Shown: positions 38,795-49,124, counted from the stretch's first letter. The stretch: DNA of 59,077 nucleotides from Butyrivibrio sp. INlla18 (GCF_900103635.1 NZ_FMXK01000021.1:1-59077); one strand, 5' to 3'. Notes: generated by a model from the sequence alone, not told the origin. A program made the numbers and translations.

Positions 38795-41700
38795 TCTTCT
38801 TACCAAAACATAAGTGCATACCAAGTAAAAGCATGACAAGTCCAAATACATAGGATAAAACAGTTCCAAAGAATCCTGCAGTCTTAGCAAGTCTAGGAGC
38901 ACCGCTTTCATCTTCATCGCCAAGATACTCGCCAAGAACATCTGGAAGAACACTCATATCAATAGGCTTCTTAACAGTTTGTCCATTAGTATTTGTAGCA
39001 GATGCTGTTGTAGCCCCACTGCTTGAGCTTAGTGAATCAGATGAGCCGCTTCCTGAACCGCTTCCATCACCAGAACCTGACTCACCACCATTTGAAGATG
39101 AGCCATTAGAAGGATTTGACTTTGGAATAAGCTTATTCTTAAATACAAGCTTCTTGCTGCCTGTATTTGTAAAGGAACCGTCTGCATTCAAAGTCCAGAT
39201 ATTTCCGTCACTATCAATCTTAAAGATGATTGGATCAGCTTTGAGATACCCTTCTGGAACCTCATCCTGAACTGCAATGTACTTGGTTTGATAGTTAATA
39301 TCAGCAGTACCATTAGTTGCATCATTTGGAACGATGCCTGTTGCAAGAGTAGCTCCAGCCAAGCTTCCATCAAGCTCACTAACAGTAACCTTTGTTCCAT
39401 CTAAAGGATTGCCATCAGGGCCAAGTCCTTCAACAGAAATGCCACTCTTCTTGGATGTATCAACCTTATTAACAACGGTTAAAAGATTACTGTCTAATGT
39501 TGTATAGCTTGAACCATTCCATGAAAAGAGCTTTAATTTATTTCCGTCTTTTGCAATCTTGATCTTCATTGCATCTGCTTTAATAAAGCCCTTTGGAGCA
39601 TCCTTCTGAACTATGTAATACTCGCCTTCATTGAGCTCTACTGACTTAATGGTTCCGTCTGTATTCCATGTAGCAATAGGATCTGAACCATCAGCATTTT
39701 TGCTAACTACAAGTGTTGCTCCTGTAAGCTTTTCAGACTGCTTGTCAGAAAGGTTATTTACACTAAGTTCAAAGATATTCTTCTTAGGATCATATCCGAT
39801 CTTTTTGTTTGTTACAGTTGCTTCAAGAGAATTCTTGTTAAATACAACTTCGATATCGTCTTTATTAACCTGATATCCTTCTGGAGCCTTTGTTTCTCTA
39901 AGATAATAGGTATTTCCCTTAACAAGCTTATTTACAAGTCTTGCCTGCCCTTTTGAGTTAGTTGTAACTTCAGCAATTACCTTCTTATCTGCATCAAGGA
40001 TCTGGAATGTAGCACCTGGTAAAAGAGATCCGTCTTCAAAGTCTTTTTTGGTAATAACAAGTCTTGTTGAAGATGAGTTATTAACTGAACTAAACTCACT
40101 AGCTGAGAAGCTGCAATTTGAGGAAATATCCTCATTTTCCTGGAAGCCAATGAGCTTCACATCATTAGTAAAGTCATTAAGTGACTTATCCTCCATACTT
40201 GCTGAATAAACAAGTACGCAGGCTTTATTTGTGCCACTTGTAAGCTTAATATCAATTCTTGTCTTGTCCCCATCTTTTTCTACAGTTACTTTAGAAGGCA
40301 CCTCAGTAGATGTTGCAGATAGATCTCCCGTTGTAGGATCAACTGTGCATTCATAAAGATGAATTGAATCAGAGATAAACTCAAAGCTTGCTCCAAGAGT
40401 ATCTCTAAGTACTGTTCCAGCTGGAATTTCCTGTTTTCCATAGTTTAAGTAAACAGTATAATCAACTAGTCCTGTCGAAGGATTTATCTTACCCTTCTTG
40501 GAAAGAATAACGTTTTTAATAGGTGTAGTGCAGTTTGAAGAAAGACCTGCTGCGTTATCATCAAACTTAACTGTTGCCTCGTTCTTTATCTGAGTAGACT
40601 CATTATTCTTAAGGCCTAAGATCAGCTCATCTTTAACCTTAACGCTAAACGTAATAGTCTTCTTGGCATCATCACCAGCAGTAATATCTCCAAGATCTAT
40701 TGTTAGAACTCCATTTGTATAAGTGTAACTACTTGCAAGGCTTCCGTTGATCTTAAGTGAACCAGGAACAAGCTCTACGCCTGCTTTGATAAGTTCATCG
40801 GTAACAGTAACGCTCTTCATTTCCATCTTGTTATCGTTAACAACTACTTTGTATTCGATCTCATGTGTATCGTAGTTGTATGAACCTGAAGTCTTGGTGA
40901 TAACTGTACTTGTAAGGGTCTTGGATGCTGTATCCTTTGCAAGTAGTTTATCACCTGTATATATCTCAGCTTTGTTTGTAAAAGCCTGAGACTTATTATT
41001 TGCCCAGAAATTCTTATCAACTATCTCAGATACAACATTAAATGTAACGCTCTTGCCGCTTAGCTTATCTTCAAATACAATTGAATACTCGTTTAAGTTA
41101 TCAAAAGAAGTTACATCAGGAAGTGTACTTCCATCACTTAACTTGATGTTATTGATCTCTATAAGCTTTTGATCTGTAGGTAAAACGTCTTTGATAGTAA
41201 TATTAGTAATTGGCTTTTTATTTTTGTTAGCTGTAACTGTCCATGTAATCTGATGTGTCTTGGAATCATAGGCAGTGTATTCTTTGTGAATTCCAGCCTT
41301 TACAGAAAGACCTGTTATACCAACTCCAACGTTCTTGGTAAATACTTCTGTTCCAGCTTCGTCTTCATATGAGATCCAAGCCTTGTTTTCTGGAACTTTT
41401 CTATTAGTCTTCTGGAACTCCTCGAAGTCCTTGATCTGAGTAGTATAGGTAACCTTTATAGTACCTGCATTTGAAACGTCGCCAAAAGAAACACAGAAAT
41501 CATATCCGCTTCCTGCGCCCTCTAATGTGCCTGCAGGTCCGTCAATAGAAAGACTTCCACTTACAAGCTCCATAGTAGTTTCATTATCTGTATCAAACTT
41601 ATCGTAAAGCTTAAGGTTCTTGAGGCTGTAGTTATTAGTATCGATTGTTACAGTCCAGTTAGCTCTGCCAGTAGAAAGGTCGATCTCTCCACCTTCCTTC

Positions 41701-42953
41701 TTGATCCACTGATTGTACTCCTTGGTAACAGGAACTGTAGCGTTATCAGATGCAATTTCTTTGTCTGCATCATCAAGGATCTTGGCACTATTTGAGAAGT
41801 TGATCGTCTTGCCACCAGAAGTATTGTCCTTAAAGGAATCCTTCATGAAATCAGCTGTTGGCTTAGTCTGATATTTGATGACTATATCTGAATCTGTCGT
41901 TGCTGCTGATACAGCATACTCTATGGAACTAGTTGAAACAGTAAGTCCATCAGTAACCGCTGTGTCATTCACCTTAAAAGAGCCATCAACATAGACCTGT
42001 TCCCCAGCAAAAGTATCGACGAATTTAAAGCCGTTAGCATAGGAAATTGCATTAGCATCTCTATCAATATTTACAGTCCAATTTATAACATCATTAGTCT
42101 TATCATAGGTACCAGTTTTATTTAAGCTTGGTGCCTTAGGCTGGTTTTCAGACACCTTTACAACAACGTTTCTATCGCCGATCTTAAGGTCTATCTTAGA
42201 CTGGTTTTTGTATGCATCTGCAACTTTGTTAAGAGTAAACTGAAAGCCAAACTGAGCATTTTCATTCTTTTCATACTCTTTATCTACAATTGTAAGCTTG
42301 ATCTTACCTTCTTCAAACTCAACAGTTGCAAACTCATTTCCATTACATGTAAGTGAAGGAATTGATATTCCGCTGTAATCAAAGCCGGCATTAGGCGCAT
42401 CAAAGTAGAAAACCTCTCCCTTAGTTACATAAACTGGAGCTGGCTCACTATCAGCAGCAATATCCTCAACACCATAGTTAACACCAATAGGGCTCTTTAA
42501 CTGGTAATTAACTGTGATAACATCGTCAAGAGAAAGAGCTTCTATATCAGTTACACTCTTACCATTTATGGTCATTGTGACAGATGATAAAAGATCTGCA
42601 TCTGTTGGCGATGATTTTCCTGGAACGACAATCTTTGATTCTCCAAGAAGTGCAGGATCTCCCCCATCTAAAAAGCCAAAATCAAAAGCAGAAAAAGTAA
42701 GAGATGTCTCTTCATTAGTCTTGTCTTTTTCTTCTGGTGTCTCTTCATTCGTTTTGTCTTTTTCTTCTTCCGGAACACTCTCCCATATATTTGCAGCTTC
42801 AGTAGATGCTGCGTAACCTGGTTCTTCAGATGTAGTATAGACATCGTCTGTAAGGTCCTTATTATCTAAATTTTCTGCATACGATAAAAAACCAGTGCCA
42901 AGCAAATTAACGCAAAGCACCAGACTTAAAAAGATTCTTGATATACTTTTCAT
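38781..42953 (-). CDS. Large modular surface adhesin / SpaA-type repeat protein
   Basis: Secreted protein of 1390 residues: signal peptide to about 27 (LLGTGFLSYAEN), then an acidic region with two copies of EEKDKTNEET. Five modules of roughly 130-140 residues follow, each opening with a Trp/Tyr-Thr-Val or similar strand (about 291, 433, 574, 703 and 831). Next are SpaA/Cna-B-like folds from about 964 (ITKKDFEDGSLLPGATFQI, YLRETKAPEGY), which in relatives form internal isopeptide bonds. A Ser/Gly/Asn linker leads to a sorting signal of LAKTA (1355-1359), a hydrophobic helix and KKNEKK. The LPxTG Pro and Gly are both replaced. It is likely displayed on the wall by the adjoining sortase. Confidence 0.88.
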   Translation of the reverse strand: MKSISRIFLSLVLCVNLLGTGFLSYAENLDNKDLTDDVYTTSEEPGYAASTEAANIWESVPEEEKDKTNEETPEEKDKTNEETSLTFSAFDFGFLDGGDPALLGESKIVVPGKSSPTDADLLSSVTMTINGKSVTDIEALSLDDVITVNYQLKSPIGVNYGVEDIAADSEPAPVYVTKGEVFYFDAPNAGFDYSGISIPSLTCNGNEFATVEFEEGKIKLTIVDKEYEKNENAQFGFQFTLNKVADAYKNQSKIDLKIGDRNVVVKVSENQPKAPSLNKTGTYDKTNDVINWTVNIDRDANAISYANGFKFVDTFAGEQVYVDGSFKVNDTAVTDGLTVSTSSIEYAVSAATTDSDIVIKYQTKPTADFMKDSFKDNTSGGKTINFSNSAKILDDADKEIASDNATVPVTKEYNQWIKKEGGEIDLSTGRANWTVTIDTNNYSLKNLKLYDKFDTDNETTMELVSGSLSIDGPAGTLEGAGSGYDFCVSFGDVSNAGTIKVTYTTQIKDFEEFQKTNRKVPENKAWISYEDEAGTEVFTKNVGVGITGLSVKAGIHKEYTAYDSKTHQITWTVTANKNKKPITNITIKDVLPTDQKLIEINNIKLSDGSTLPDVTSFDNLNEYSIVFEDKLSGKSVTFNVVSEIVDKNFWANNKSQAFTNKAEIYTGDKLLAKDTASKTLTSTVITKTSGSYNYDTHEIEYKVVVNDNKMEMKSVTVTDELIKAGVELVPGSLKINGSLASSYTYTNGVLTIDLGDITAGDDAKKTITFSVKVKDELILGLKNNESTQIKNEATVKFDDNAAGLSSNCTTPIKNVILSKKGKINPSTGLVDYTVYLNYGKQEIPAGTVLRDTLGASFEFISDSIHLYECTVDPTTGDLSATSTEVPSKVTVEKDGDKTRIDIKLTSGTNKACVLVYSASMEDKSLNDFTNDVKLIGFQENEDISSNCSFSASEFSSVNNSSSTRLVITKKDFEDGSLLPGATFQILDADKKVIAEVTTNSKGQARLVNKLVKGNTYYLRETKAPEGYQVNKDDIEVVFNKNSLEATVTNKKIGYDPKKNIFELSVNNLSDKQSEKLTGATLVVSKNADGSDPIATWNTDGTIKSVELNEGEYYIVQKDAPKGFIKADAMKIKIAKDGNKLKLFSWNGSSYTTLDSNLLTVVNKVDTSKKSGISVEGLGPDGNPLDGTKVTVSELDGSLAGATLATGIVPNDATNGTADINYQTKYIAVQDEVPEGYLKADPIIFKIDSDGNIWTLNADGSFTNTGSKKLVFKNKLIPKSNPSNGSSSNGGESGSGDGSGSGSGSSDSLSSSSGATTASATNTNGQTVKKPIDMSVLPDVLGEYLGDEDESGAPRLAKTAGFFGTVLSYVFGLVMLLLGMHLCFGKKNEKK

Positions 42954-42980
42954 TATGCCTTCCCCTTGAGCAATTATGTA

Positions 42981-43008
42981 ATGATATTAAGTCTACATTT
43001 TATTTCAA
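42981..43008 (-). promoter_or_regulatory. Promoter of the surface protein and sortase genes
   Basis: TTGAAA (43003-43008), a 16-base spacer and TATCAT (42981-42986) on the minus strand, 28 bases before the ATG, whose binding site is AGGGGAAGG. Confidence 0.6.
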
Positions 43009-43187
43009 TATTATGATAAGCAAATCACCATATAACAGCAACATTTAACTTTAAACATTCTGTGTTAGAATTGTGATAAAACTGTGAACGCCCATGAGAG
43101 CATTAAGTGAGTGAAAATAAGCAATATGCAAATATATTTCCAAATTCATAAGTGCTATCATATTCTAGGCAAAGTAATAAACAAAAG
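43009..43187. other. AT-rich intergenic stretch between divergent promoters
   Basis: No open reading frame or clear inverted repeat. TTGTGA and similar words occur but without paired -10 boxes at a good distance. It may hold regulatory sites that I cannot resolve. Confidence 0.4.
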
Positions 43188-43215
43188 TTCAAAAATTGCT
43201 TAAAAAGCATATAAA
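43188..43215 (+). promoter_or_regulatory. Promoter of the transaldolase-family gene
   Basis: TTCAAA (43188-43193), a 16-base spacer and TATAAA (43210-43215), with an AAAGGAG binding site just downstream. This gives a short leader of about 20 bases. Confidence 0.5.
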
Positions 43216-43238
43216 TTTAGTCAAAAGGAGTAAGTAAA

Positions 43239-43892
43239 ATGAAGTTTTTTGTAGACACAGCCAACATTGAAGAAATCAAAAAAGCAAATGACATGGGGGT
43301 TATCTGCGGTGTAACAACAAACCCTTCTCTTATCGCTAAGGAAGGCCGCGATGTTTATGAAGTAGTTAAAGAGATCGCTTCTATCGTTGATGGACCAATC
43401 AGCGGAGAAGTTAAAGCTACTACAGTTGATGCTGAGGGCATGATCGCTGAAGGCAGAGAAATTGCTAAGCTTCACAAGAACATGGTTGTTAAGATCCCTA
43501 TGACAGTTGAAGGACTTAAGGCTTGTAAGGTTCTTTCAAGCGAAGGCATCAAGGTTAACATGACTCTTATATTCACAGCAAACCAGGCTCTTCTTTGCGC
43601 AAGAGCAGGCGCTGCATTCGTTAGCCCATTCCTTGGAAGACTTGATGACATCAGCGTTCGTGGTACAGATCTTATCTCAGAAGTTGCTGAGATCTTCAAT
43701 ATCCACAACATCCAGACAGAGATCATCGCAGCAAGTATCCGTCATCCAATGCATGTTACAGACTGCGCACTTGCAGGTGCTGACATCGCAACTGTTCCTT
43801 ACAAGGTAATCGAGCAGATGACACATCACCCACTTACAGATGCAGGTATCGAGAAGTTCCAGAAGGACTACCTTGCAGTATTCGGTGAATGA
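43239..43892 (+). CDS. Transaldolase-family (fructose-6-phosphate aldolase-like) protein
   Basis: Class I aldolase of 217 residues, belonging to the short transaldolase/FSA group. The Schiff-base lysine is Lys87 in VVKIPMT, with [13 protein letters not shown] (about 24-36), [19 protein letters not shown] and [10 protein letters not shown] downstream. In clostridia such proteins usually act as transaldolases in the non-oxidative pentose phosphate pathway. Many codons are those typical of strongly expressed genes (for example CTT, ATC, GCA), and the AAAAGGAG site is strong, so high expression is likely. I cannot choose between transaldolase and FSA activity. Confidence 0.9.
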   Translation: MKFFVDTANIEEIKKANDMGVICGVTTNPSLIAKEGRDVYEVVKEIASIVDGPISGEVKATTVDAEGMIAEGREIAKLHKNMVVKIPMTVEGLKACKVLSSEGIKVNMTLIFTANQALLCARAGAAFVSPFLGRLDDISVRGTDLISEVAEIFNIHNIQTEIIAASIRHPMHVTDCALAGADIATVPYKVIEQMTHHPLTDAGIEKFQKDYLAVFGE

Positions 43893-43918
43893 TCTTATTT
43901 TGAAATACAATAAATAAT

Positions 43919-43962
43919 TAACGCTCCTTGTAGCCATCTAAACTACAAGGAGCGTTATTTTA
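43919..43962. terminator. Bidirectional terminator between the transaldolase-family gene and trpS
   Basis: TAACGCTCCTTGTAG pairs exactly with CTACAAGGAGCGTTA (15 bp, loop of 9), followed by ATTTTATT on the plus strand and AAT-rich sequence on the other. Confidence 0.9.
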
Positions 43963-43987
43963 TTGATTAAAAACAAAAGTGGTCTTT

Positions 43988-44989
43988 TTATATCTGGTAG
44001 AAACCAACTTTCTTGTATACCTTGCGAAGTGTCTTATTAGCTATGTAATTAGCTTTCTCAGCACCCTCTTTATATACATTCTCAAGGTAAGCCTTGTCAG
44101 CAATAAGTCTCTTAGCTTCCTCACGGATTGGTGCAATTGTATCAATAACAGCTTCACCAACTGCTGGTTTAAATACGCCGTAGCCCTGTCCAGCAAATTC
44201 CTTTTCGATTTCTTCAAAGCTCTTACCAGTAATAGTTGAATAGATGTTCATAAGGTTTGCTACGCCTGGCTTATTTTCCTTGTCATAGCGTACGCAGTTC
44301 TCTGTATCTGAGTCTGTAACTGCTCTCTTGAACTTCTTCATGATGACATTGTCATCATCCATAAGGAATACGCAGCCGTTTGGCTCAGACTTACTCATCT
44401 TGGAACCTGGAGTTGTAAGACCATAGATACGAGCACCAGTCTTGGCAATATAAGGTTCAGGAATACGGAATACATCACCGTAGATATTGTTAAATCTCTC
44501 TGCGATATTTCTTGTAAGCTCTACGTGCTGCTTCTGATCCTCACCAACTGGTACATAGTGTGGCTGGTAAAGTAAGATATCAGCAGCCATAAGAGAAGGA
44601 TATGTGAAAAGACCTGCATTGATATTATCCTTATGCTTCTCAGACTTATCCTTAAACTGTGTCATACGTGAAAGCTCACCAAACATTGTGTAGCAGTCAA
44701 GAACCCATCCGAGCTGAGCATGTGCTGGCACATGTGACTGAAGGAACAATGTGTTCTTCTCAGGGTCAAGACCTGATGCAATGTAAAGAGCAAGCATCTC
44801 GAGAGAACGACGACGAAGCTCCTTAGGATCCTGACGTACTGTTATTGTATGCATATCTGCCATGAAATAATAGCATTCAAACTCATTTACTCTATCCGCC
44901 CAATTCTTGATCGCTCCAAGATAATTGCCAAGGTGAAGGTCACCACTTGGCTGAATTCCTGAAAGCATAATCTTCTTTTCATTTTCCAT
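43988..44989 (-). CDS. trpS: Tryptophanyl-tRNA synthetase
   Basis: Class I synthetase that charges tRNA-Trp. The HIGH-type motif is in SGIQPSGDLHLGNYLGAIKNW (9-29). The KMSKS motif is GSKMSKSEPN (about 196-205). YPSLMAADILLYQPHYVPVGEDQKQHVE (about 127-154) is the usual tRNA/amino-acid binding tract. The length of 333 is normal. It overlaps the end of the phosphoesterase gene by 11 bases and no T-box leader is seen directly upstream. Confidence 0.97.
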   Translation of the reverse strand: MENEKKIMLSGIQPSGDLHLGNYLGAIKNWADRVNEFECYYFMADMHTITVRQDPKELRRRSLEMLALYIASGLDPEKNTLFLQSHVPAHAQLGWVLDCYTMFGELSRMTQFKDKSEKHKDNINAGLFTYPSLMAADILLYQPHYVPVGEDQKQHVELTRNIAERFNNIYGDVFRIPEPYIAKTGARIYGLTTPGSKMSKSEPNGCVFLMDDDNVIMKKFKRAVTDSDTENCVRYDKENKPGVANLMNIYSTITGKSFEEIEKEFAGQGYGVFKPAVGEAVIDTIAPIREEAKRLIADKAYLENVYKEGAEKANYIANKTLRKVYKKVGFYQI

Positions 44990-45611
44990 AATCAGAACTC
45001 TCCTCTATAGCTTTATTTAACTTGATCCACTCCGTAAGGGTAAGTGGCGTATAATCAGATCTTTTGCAGAAGCAATTTATCATATTGCAGGGAATATAAC
45101 TTTCATGTGTGCTTCCAATAGGATTATAAGGCGTAGTCCTTATCATCTCAATGATTTTTTTCATAAGAACTTCATCTCTTGTCTCATGAACATGACCATA
45201 TAACATGTATGTCTTTGGATCACCATTGTGACGAAGTCTGTACTGTCCATCATAAAAAGGAATTGGATAATGACTGCAGATCACTTTCTTTTGAGAATCA
45301 GTTATCTCCTTATAATCTTCGATCCATTCAAATCTTGAAGCATCAAAATCAGCTGATTTGATGTATTTGTCGTGATTACCAGTTATGAGGCAAAGCTTAC
45401 CTTTGAGCTTATGAATAAGCTCGTTGGTCTCATCAACTTTTCCAAGAGAAAGGTCCCCCAAGATAACAACTGTATCTGCATTTGTAACCTTGTCATTCCA
45501 CTTTGTAAGCATATAGTCATTCATGGCTTCTACGCTTTCAAAGCCTCTTTTATCCATCCTATCATTAAGTGCACCATGAAAAAAATGGCAGTCTGCAATG
45601 TAGTATATCAA
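44979..45611 (-). CDS. Metallophosphoesterase
   Basis: Calcineurin-like phosphoesterase of 210 residues. The metal-site motifs appear in order: DCHFFH (7-12), GDLSLGKVDE (about 52-61), GNHDKYI (about 78-84), CSHYPIPFYDG (about 111-121) and GHVHETRDE (about 138-146). The substrate is unknown; phage-like and housekeeping members of this kind are both known. Its overlap with trpS suggests translation of the two is linked. Confidence 0.87.
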   Translation of the reverse strand: MIYYIADCHFFHGALNDRMDKRGFESVEAMNDYMLTKWNDKVTNADTVVILGDLSLGKVDETNELIHKLKGKLCLITGNHDKYIKSADFDASRFEWIEDYKEITDSQKKVICSHYPIPFYDGQYRLRHNGDPKTYMLYGHVHETRDEVLMKKIIEMIRTTPYNPIGSTHESYIPCNMINCFCKRSDYTPLTLTEWIKLNKAIEESSDYGK

Positions 45612-45627
45612 TATAAATCCTCGTCAA

Positions 45628-46122
45628 TCATATTACTCTAAGGTCGCCGCCATCGTCGTGATATAAAAGCGACTCCTCTTGATCAGCAGCTGTTGTAGCA
45701 AGCTCATCGCATCTCTCATTCTCGGGATGTCCAGCATGGCCCTTGACCCAGTTCCAGGTAATCTTGTGGGGCTCAGCTGCCTGAAGAAGCCTCCTCCAGA
45801 GTTCAACATTTTTAACTGGCTGCTTACTTGCTGTTTTCCAGCCCTTTTTGATCCAGCCACTGATCCAATCATCAGTAAATGCCTTGATAACATACTGAGA
45901 ATCAGAAAAGACATAGACTTCGCAAGGCCTATTAAGACTCTCCAACCCTTTAATAACCCCAAGAAGCTCCATTCTGTTGTTAGTGGTCTTGTCAAAGCCA
46001 GCGCTTATTTCTTTTTCGTGAACCTCACCTTTTGAATCAACCACTCTAAGGATAGTTCCAAATCCTCCTGGTCCATCAGGGTTACCCCTAGCTGAACCAT
46101 CAGAATATAATTCAACCTTCAT
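45628..46122 (-). CDS. rnhA: Ribonuclease HI
   Basis: Cuts the RNA strand of RNA-DNA hybrids. The four acidic catalytic residues are in [15 protein letters not shown] (Asp), [13 protein letters not shown] (Glu), [11 protein letters not shown] (Asp) and NERCDELAT (Asp); the handle region [20 protein letters not shown] is present. The start at 46122 shares a TAATG with the stop of the MutS-family gene, and GGAG lies 10 bases upstream. The 164 residues match the family. Confidence 0.95.
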   Translation of the reverse strand: MKVELYSDGSARGNPDGPGGFGTILRVVDSKGEVHEKEISAGFDKTTNNRMELLGVIKGLESLNRPCEVYVFSDSQYVIKAFTDDWISGWIKKGWKTASKQPVKNVELWRRLLQAAEPHKITWNWVKGHAGHPENERCDELATTAADQEESLLYHDDGGDLRVI

Positions 46123-47795
46123 TATTTCCAAACTCCTGTTGCAAGGAAATTATCTGCAAGTGCCTGTGCGCTCTGGACAATCTTGTCATCATATCCAAGG
46201 ACTCCAAGAAGCTTAATAGCATTTCTGGTAGTTGCAGGGCCTTCCTTGATAGTGTAATCAAAGTGAACATCGTTATCCGTTACATTTCCTTCGAAGTGAT
46301 AAATACCAAATTCATTTTTCAAAAGAGATGTAAGCTCGATATCATGTGTTGCAGCAAAGCATGTTACATCATTAACTGCAAAGGTCTTAAGGATCTGAGT
46401 TGAAGCTGCGATTCTCTCAATTGTGTTAGTTCCTCTAAGAACCTCATCTACAAAGCAAAGAACCTTCTTGTGAGCACTTGTAGCCGCATCAAGAATTCTC
46501 TTGATAGACTTGATCTCAACAATGTAGTAACTATCGCCTTCAAAGATATCATCATTGAGCGCCATGGATGAATAAATAAGATAAAGAGGCGCTTTATAGT
46601 TCTTAGCCAGAACTGTGTGTGTAGTCTGAGCAAGAAGTGAGTTTATACCACAGCACTTAAGGAAGGTTGACTTACCAGAAGCATTTGAACCTGTGATAAG
46701 TACGCCCTTATCAGTTGAGATGCTGTTAGTTACTGCTCCTTCAATAAGTGGATGAAGTAGCTCTTTTGCCTCATATGATCCATCAGCAAATTTAGGAACA
46801 CAATAAAAGTCCTTAAAGCTCTCTCTAAAGCAAGCAATTGAAATATAGCTTTCAATCTTACCTGTGATAGTAATAACCTTATCGAGCTCGTCTCTATTTT
46901 TCATGATCTGCTTGTACATCTGATTGAATTTGATAAGGTCAACGTGAGTTGCCATTCTGATGTAATCAAGCATAAGTTCAGCAGGGTTACCGCTAGAATT
47001 CATGCGATTAGGGGACATTAAGATATATGAACCCTTTGTAATAGAGCTAAGTTTCTTACCTGCTTCTTTCATGGCCTCTACATCATCAGAGATAATATCC
47101 ATATCGAGCTTTTCAAAATAACCTACAGTATTGATGACTCTCATGATATATCTGTAAGAAGCAAGATAAGGATCGATATCGCCCTTAACCTTGAAATATC
47201 TTACAACGTTATATGCAACTGCCAGAAGGAATGCGATAAAGCCGATCCTAAAGTTGATGAAGCAAACTGGAATTGTAATAGCAATGATCAAAAGCATCAG
47301 ATAATGCTCTCTGTTACTAAAGTTTGTTACATCATCAAGGTAATCGATATAATCGTAGATTGAATATCTGATCTGTCTTCCTATCTTTGAAAAAATAAGC
47401 TGAAGCTTTCTTCTGTCTTCATCATGAGTTCTGAAGTACTCAACCTTTTTCTCAAGTTCCTCAAAATCATCCTCAGTCTTTGGTGACCTTAAAAGATAAT
47501 AAAGGTACTCTTCACCAGTGGCACTAAGGCAATAGTTCATTCTGGCAAAAACGCCGTCCATGTTAAGGTCATTCCAGGTTGTATCATCAATCTGAAAATC
47601 CTCTTTGTGGGCTTTGAAATAACCAAGGAGATGATCAAGCTCATCAGCCTTGTATTCTCTGTTTGGTGCCTCGCCAAAGTTCTTTTTAAGTTTGTTTAAA
47701 AGATATCTCTCAGAATTCTTCTGATCACGTATGCCCAAGATGTATGCAATAAATGAAATACCAACAAGCACACTTAAAAAAATTATACTTTCCAT
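46122..47795 (-). CDS. Membrane-anchored MutS-family ATPase
   Basis: The C-terminal half is a MutS-type ATPase: GSNASGKST (369-377), Walker [15 protein letters not shown], and [11 protein letters not shown]. The N-terminal half lacks the mismatch-recognition domain and instead holds a membrane helix at the very start (about 4-21) and two or so hydrophobic helices (about 165-200), with a helical lever domain between. It therefore sits on the membrane and is not a repair MutS. Such MutS-related membrane proteins are found in Firmicutes and Bacteroidetes, but their role is unknown. It is coupled by TAATG to rnhA. Confidence 0.85.
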   Translation of the reverse strand: MESIIFLSVLVGISFIAYILGIRDQKNSERYLLNKLKKNFGEAPNREYKADELDHLLGYFKAHKEDFQIDDTTWNDLNMDGVFARMNYCLSATGEEYLYYLLRSPKTEDDFEELEKKVEYFRTHDEDRRKLQLIFSKIGRQIRYSIYDYIDYLDDVTNFSNREHYLMLLIIAITIPVCFINFRIGFIAFLLAVAYNVVRYFKVKGDIDPYLASYRYIMRVINTVGYFEKLDMDIISDDVEAMKEAGKKLSSITKGSYILMSPNRMNSSGNPAELMLDYIRMATHVDLIKFNQMYKQIMKNRDELDKVITITGKIESYISIACFRESFKDFYCVPKFADGSYEAKELLHPLIEGAVTNSISTDKGVLITGSNASGKSTFLKCCGINSLLAQTTHTVLAKNYKAPLYLIYSSMALNDDIFEGDSYYIVEIKSIKRILDAATSAHKKVLCFVDEVLRGTNTIERIAASTQILKTFAVNDVTCFAATHDIELTSLLKNEFGIYHFEGNVTDNDVHFDYTIKEGPATTRNAIKLLGVLGYDDKIVQSAQALADNFLATGVWK

Positions 47796-47798
47796 ACT

Positions 47799-49103
47799 TT
47801 ATAAGCCGTAAATCCTTTTCTTTATTTTTTCAGCCTTCTCATAGATCTCTAAAGGCTCTTCCCCAATATTAAATTTACCGTTCTGATAACGGATAACGCC
47901 GCCTATCATAGTCATAAGGATGTTACTCTTGCTGCCGCTATAAACAAGATTTTTAACTATGTTGTTAATAGGCTGCATATTTGGCTGAGACATATCGATC
48001 ATGATCATATCAGCAAGCTTACCTTCTGAAAGGTAGTCTGCATCATTAAGTCCCATACATCTAGCTCCGTTAACAGTAGCCATCTTCAGAACCTCTGCAG
48101 CATCAATGCAAGAAGCATCCATGTTCCTTAGCTTGCCAAGTCCTGTCACAAGGAACATCTCTCTAAACATATCAAGACAGTTGTTACTTGCAGGTCCATC
48201 AGTACCAATAGCTACAGGAATGCCGCACTCAAGGTACTCCTTAATAGGCGCTATACCGCTAGCAAGCTTTGTGTTTGAACCAGGATTAGTAACGGCGTAA
48301 AGACCTCTCTTTTTCATGATCTCTCTGTCTTTGTCACTAGTCCAAACAAGGTGGTAACCGCCTCCGCCATAATCAAAAAGCCCAATAGAATCAAAGAACT
48401 CTATAGGAGTCATGCCATATCTATCCATGCACTCCTTAGTCTCAGACTCTGTCTCCTGAATATGAGCCCAAAATGGTGCCTTATACTTGTGCACAAGCTC
48501 TGCACACTTTTCCAAAAGCTCTTTGAAACAAGTATATTCAGCGTGAACTCCGAGAATAAATGAATTAAACTCATCTCTTCCATTGAGCTCATTGTAGTAT
48601 CTTTCCAAAAGCTCTACAGACTGGCTAAAGTTACTGACACAGCTAGTCTGAACGCATCTAAATCCGCAGTCTCTAAAAGCATCTGCTACAGAAAAAGGAG
48701 TAAGGTACATCTCAAAGGCTGCAGTGATGCCGCTAGTTAAATACTCCAAGATAGATATCTTAGAAAGTTCATAGATATCCTCTGCTGTCATCTTGGCTTC
48801 GATTGGGAATATCTGTTTATTAAGCCAATCAGAAAGTGGCAGATCATCAGCACTAGACCTCATAAGTGTCATAGCTGAATGAGTATGCGCATTCTTAAAA
48901 CCAGGCATTAAGAGATTTCCTTTACAGTCAATCTCCTCATCCCAAACAAGTATCTCGTCAGGATGACTCTCACAATAAGTTCTAGCTTCCTCTTCAGTCC
49001 CGGAAAATTTGATCCTATCTCCAACTACCCAAACTTCCCCATTAAAAATGTCTCTGCCAGGCTCCATAGTAAGTACTCTGGCGTTAAAAAAACGATATCT
49101 CAT
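47799..49103 (-). CDS. mtaD: Amidohydrolase, methylthioadenosine/S-adenosylhomocysteine deaminase-like
   Basis: Metal-dependent deaminase of the amidohydrolase superfamily. The opening strand YRFFNARVLTM, the metal motif GFKNAHTHSAMTLMRS (about 69-84), the HIQET site (about 211-215) and GTDGPASNNCLDMFREM (about 294-310) fit the SAH/MTA deaminase family. The 434 residues fit. The start at 49103 follows GGGAG. A guanine or chlorohydrolase-type deaminase is the alternative. Its neighbour, a purine nucleoside phosphorylase, supports a role in purine salvage. Confidence 0.84.
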   Translation of the reverse strand: MRYRFFNARVLTMEPGRDIFNGEVWVVGDRIKFSGTEEEARTYCESHPDEILVWDEEIDCKGNLLMPGFKNAHTHSAMTLMRSSADDLPLSDWLNKQIFPIEAKMTAEDIYELSKISILEYLTSGITAAFEMYLTPFSVADAFRDCGFRCVQTSCVSNFSQSVELLERYYNELNGRDEFNSFILGVHAEYTCFKELLEKCAELVHKYKAPFWAHIQETESETKECMDRYGMTPIEFFDSIGLFDYGGGGYHLVWTSDKDREIMKKRGLYAVTNPGSNTKLASGIAPIKEYLECGIPVAIGTDGPASNNCLDMFREMFLVTGLGKLRNMDASCIDAAEVLKMATVNGARCMGLNDADYLSEGKLADMIMIDMSQPNMQPINNIVKNLVYSGSKSNILMTMIGGVIRYQNGKFNIGEEPLEIYEKAEKIKKRIYGL

Positions 49104-49124
49104 ACCTACTCCCAAATATTATTA

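Noticed and set aside
38795..38953. Longer N-terminus for the sortase
   Set aside because: The added residues read through the surface-protein gene, and the ATG at 38794 directly precedes a normal signal-anchor.
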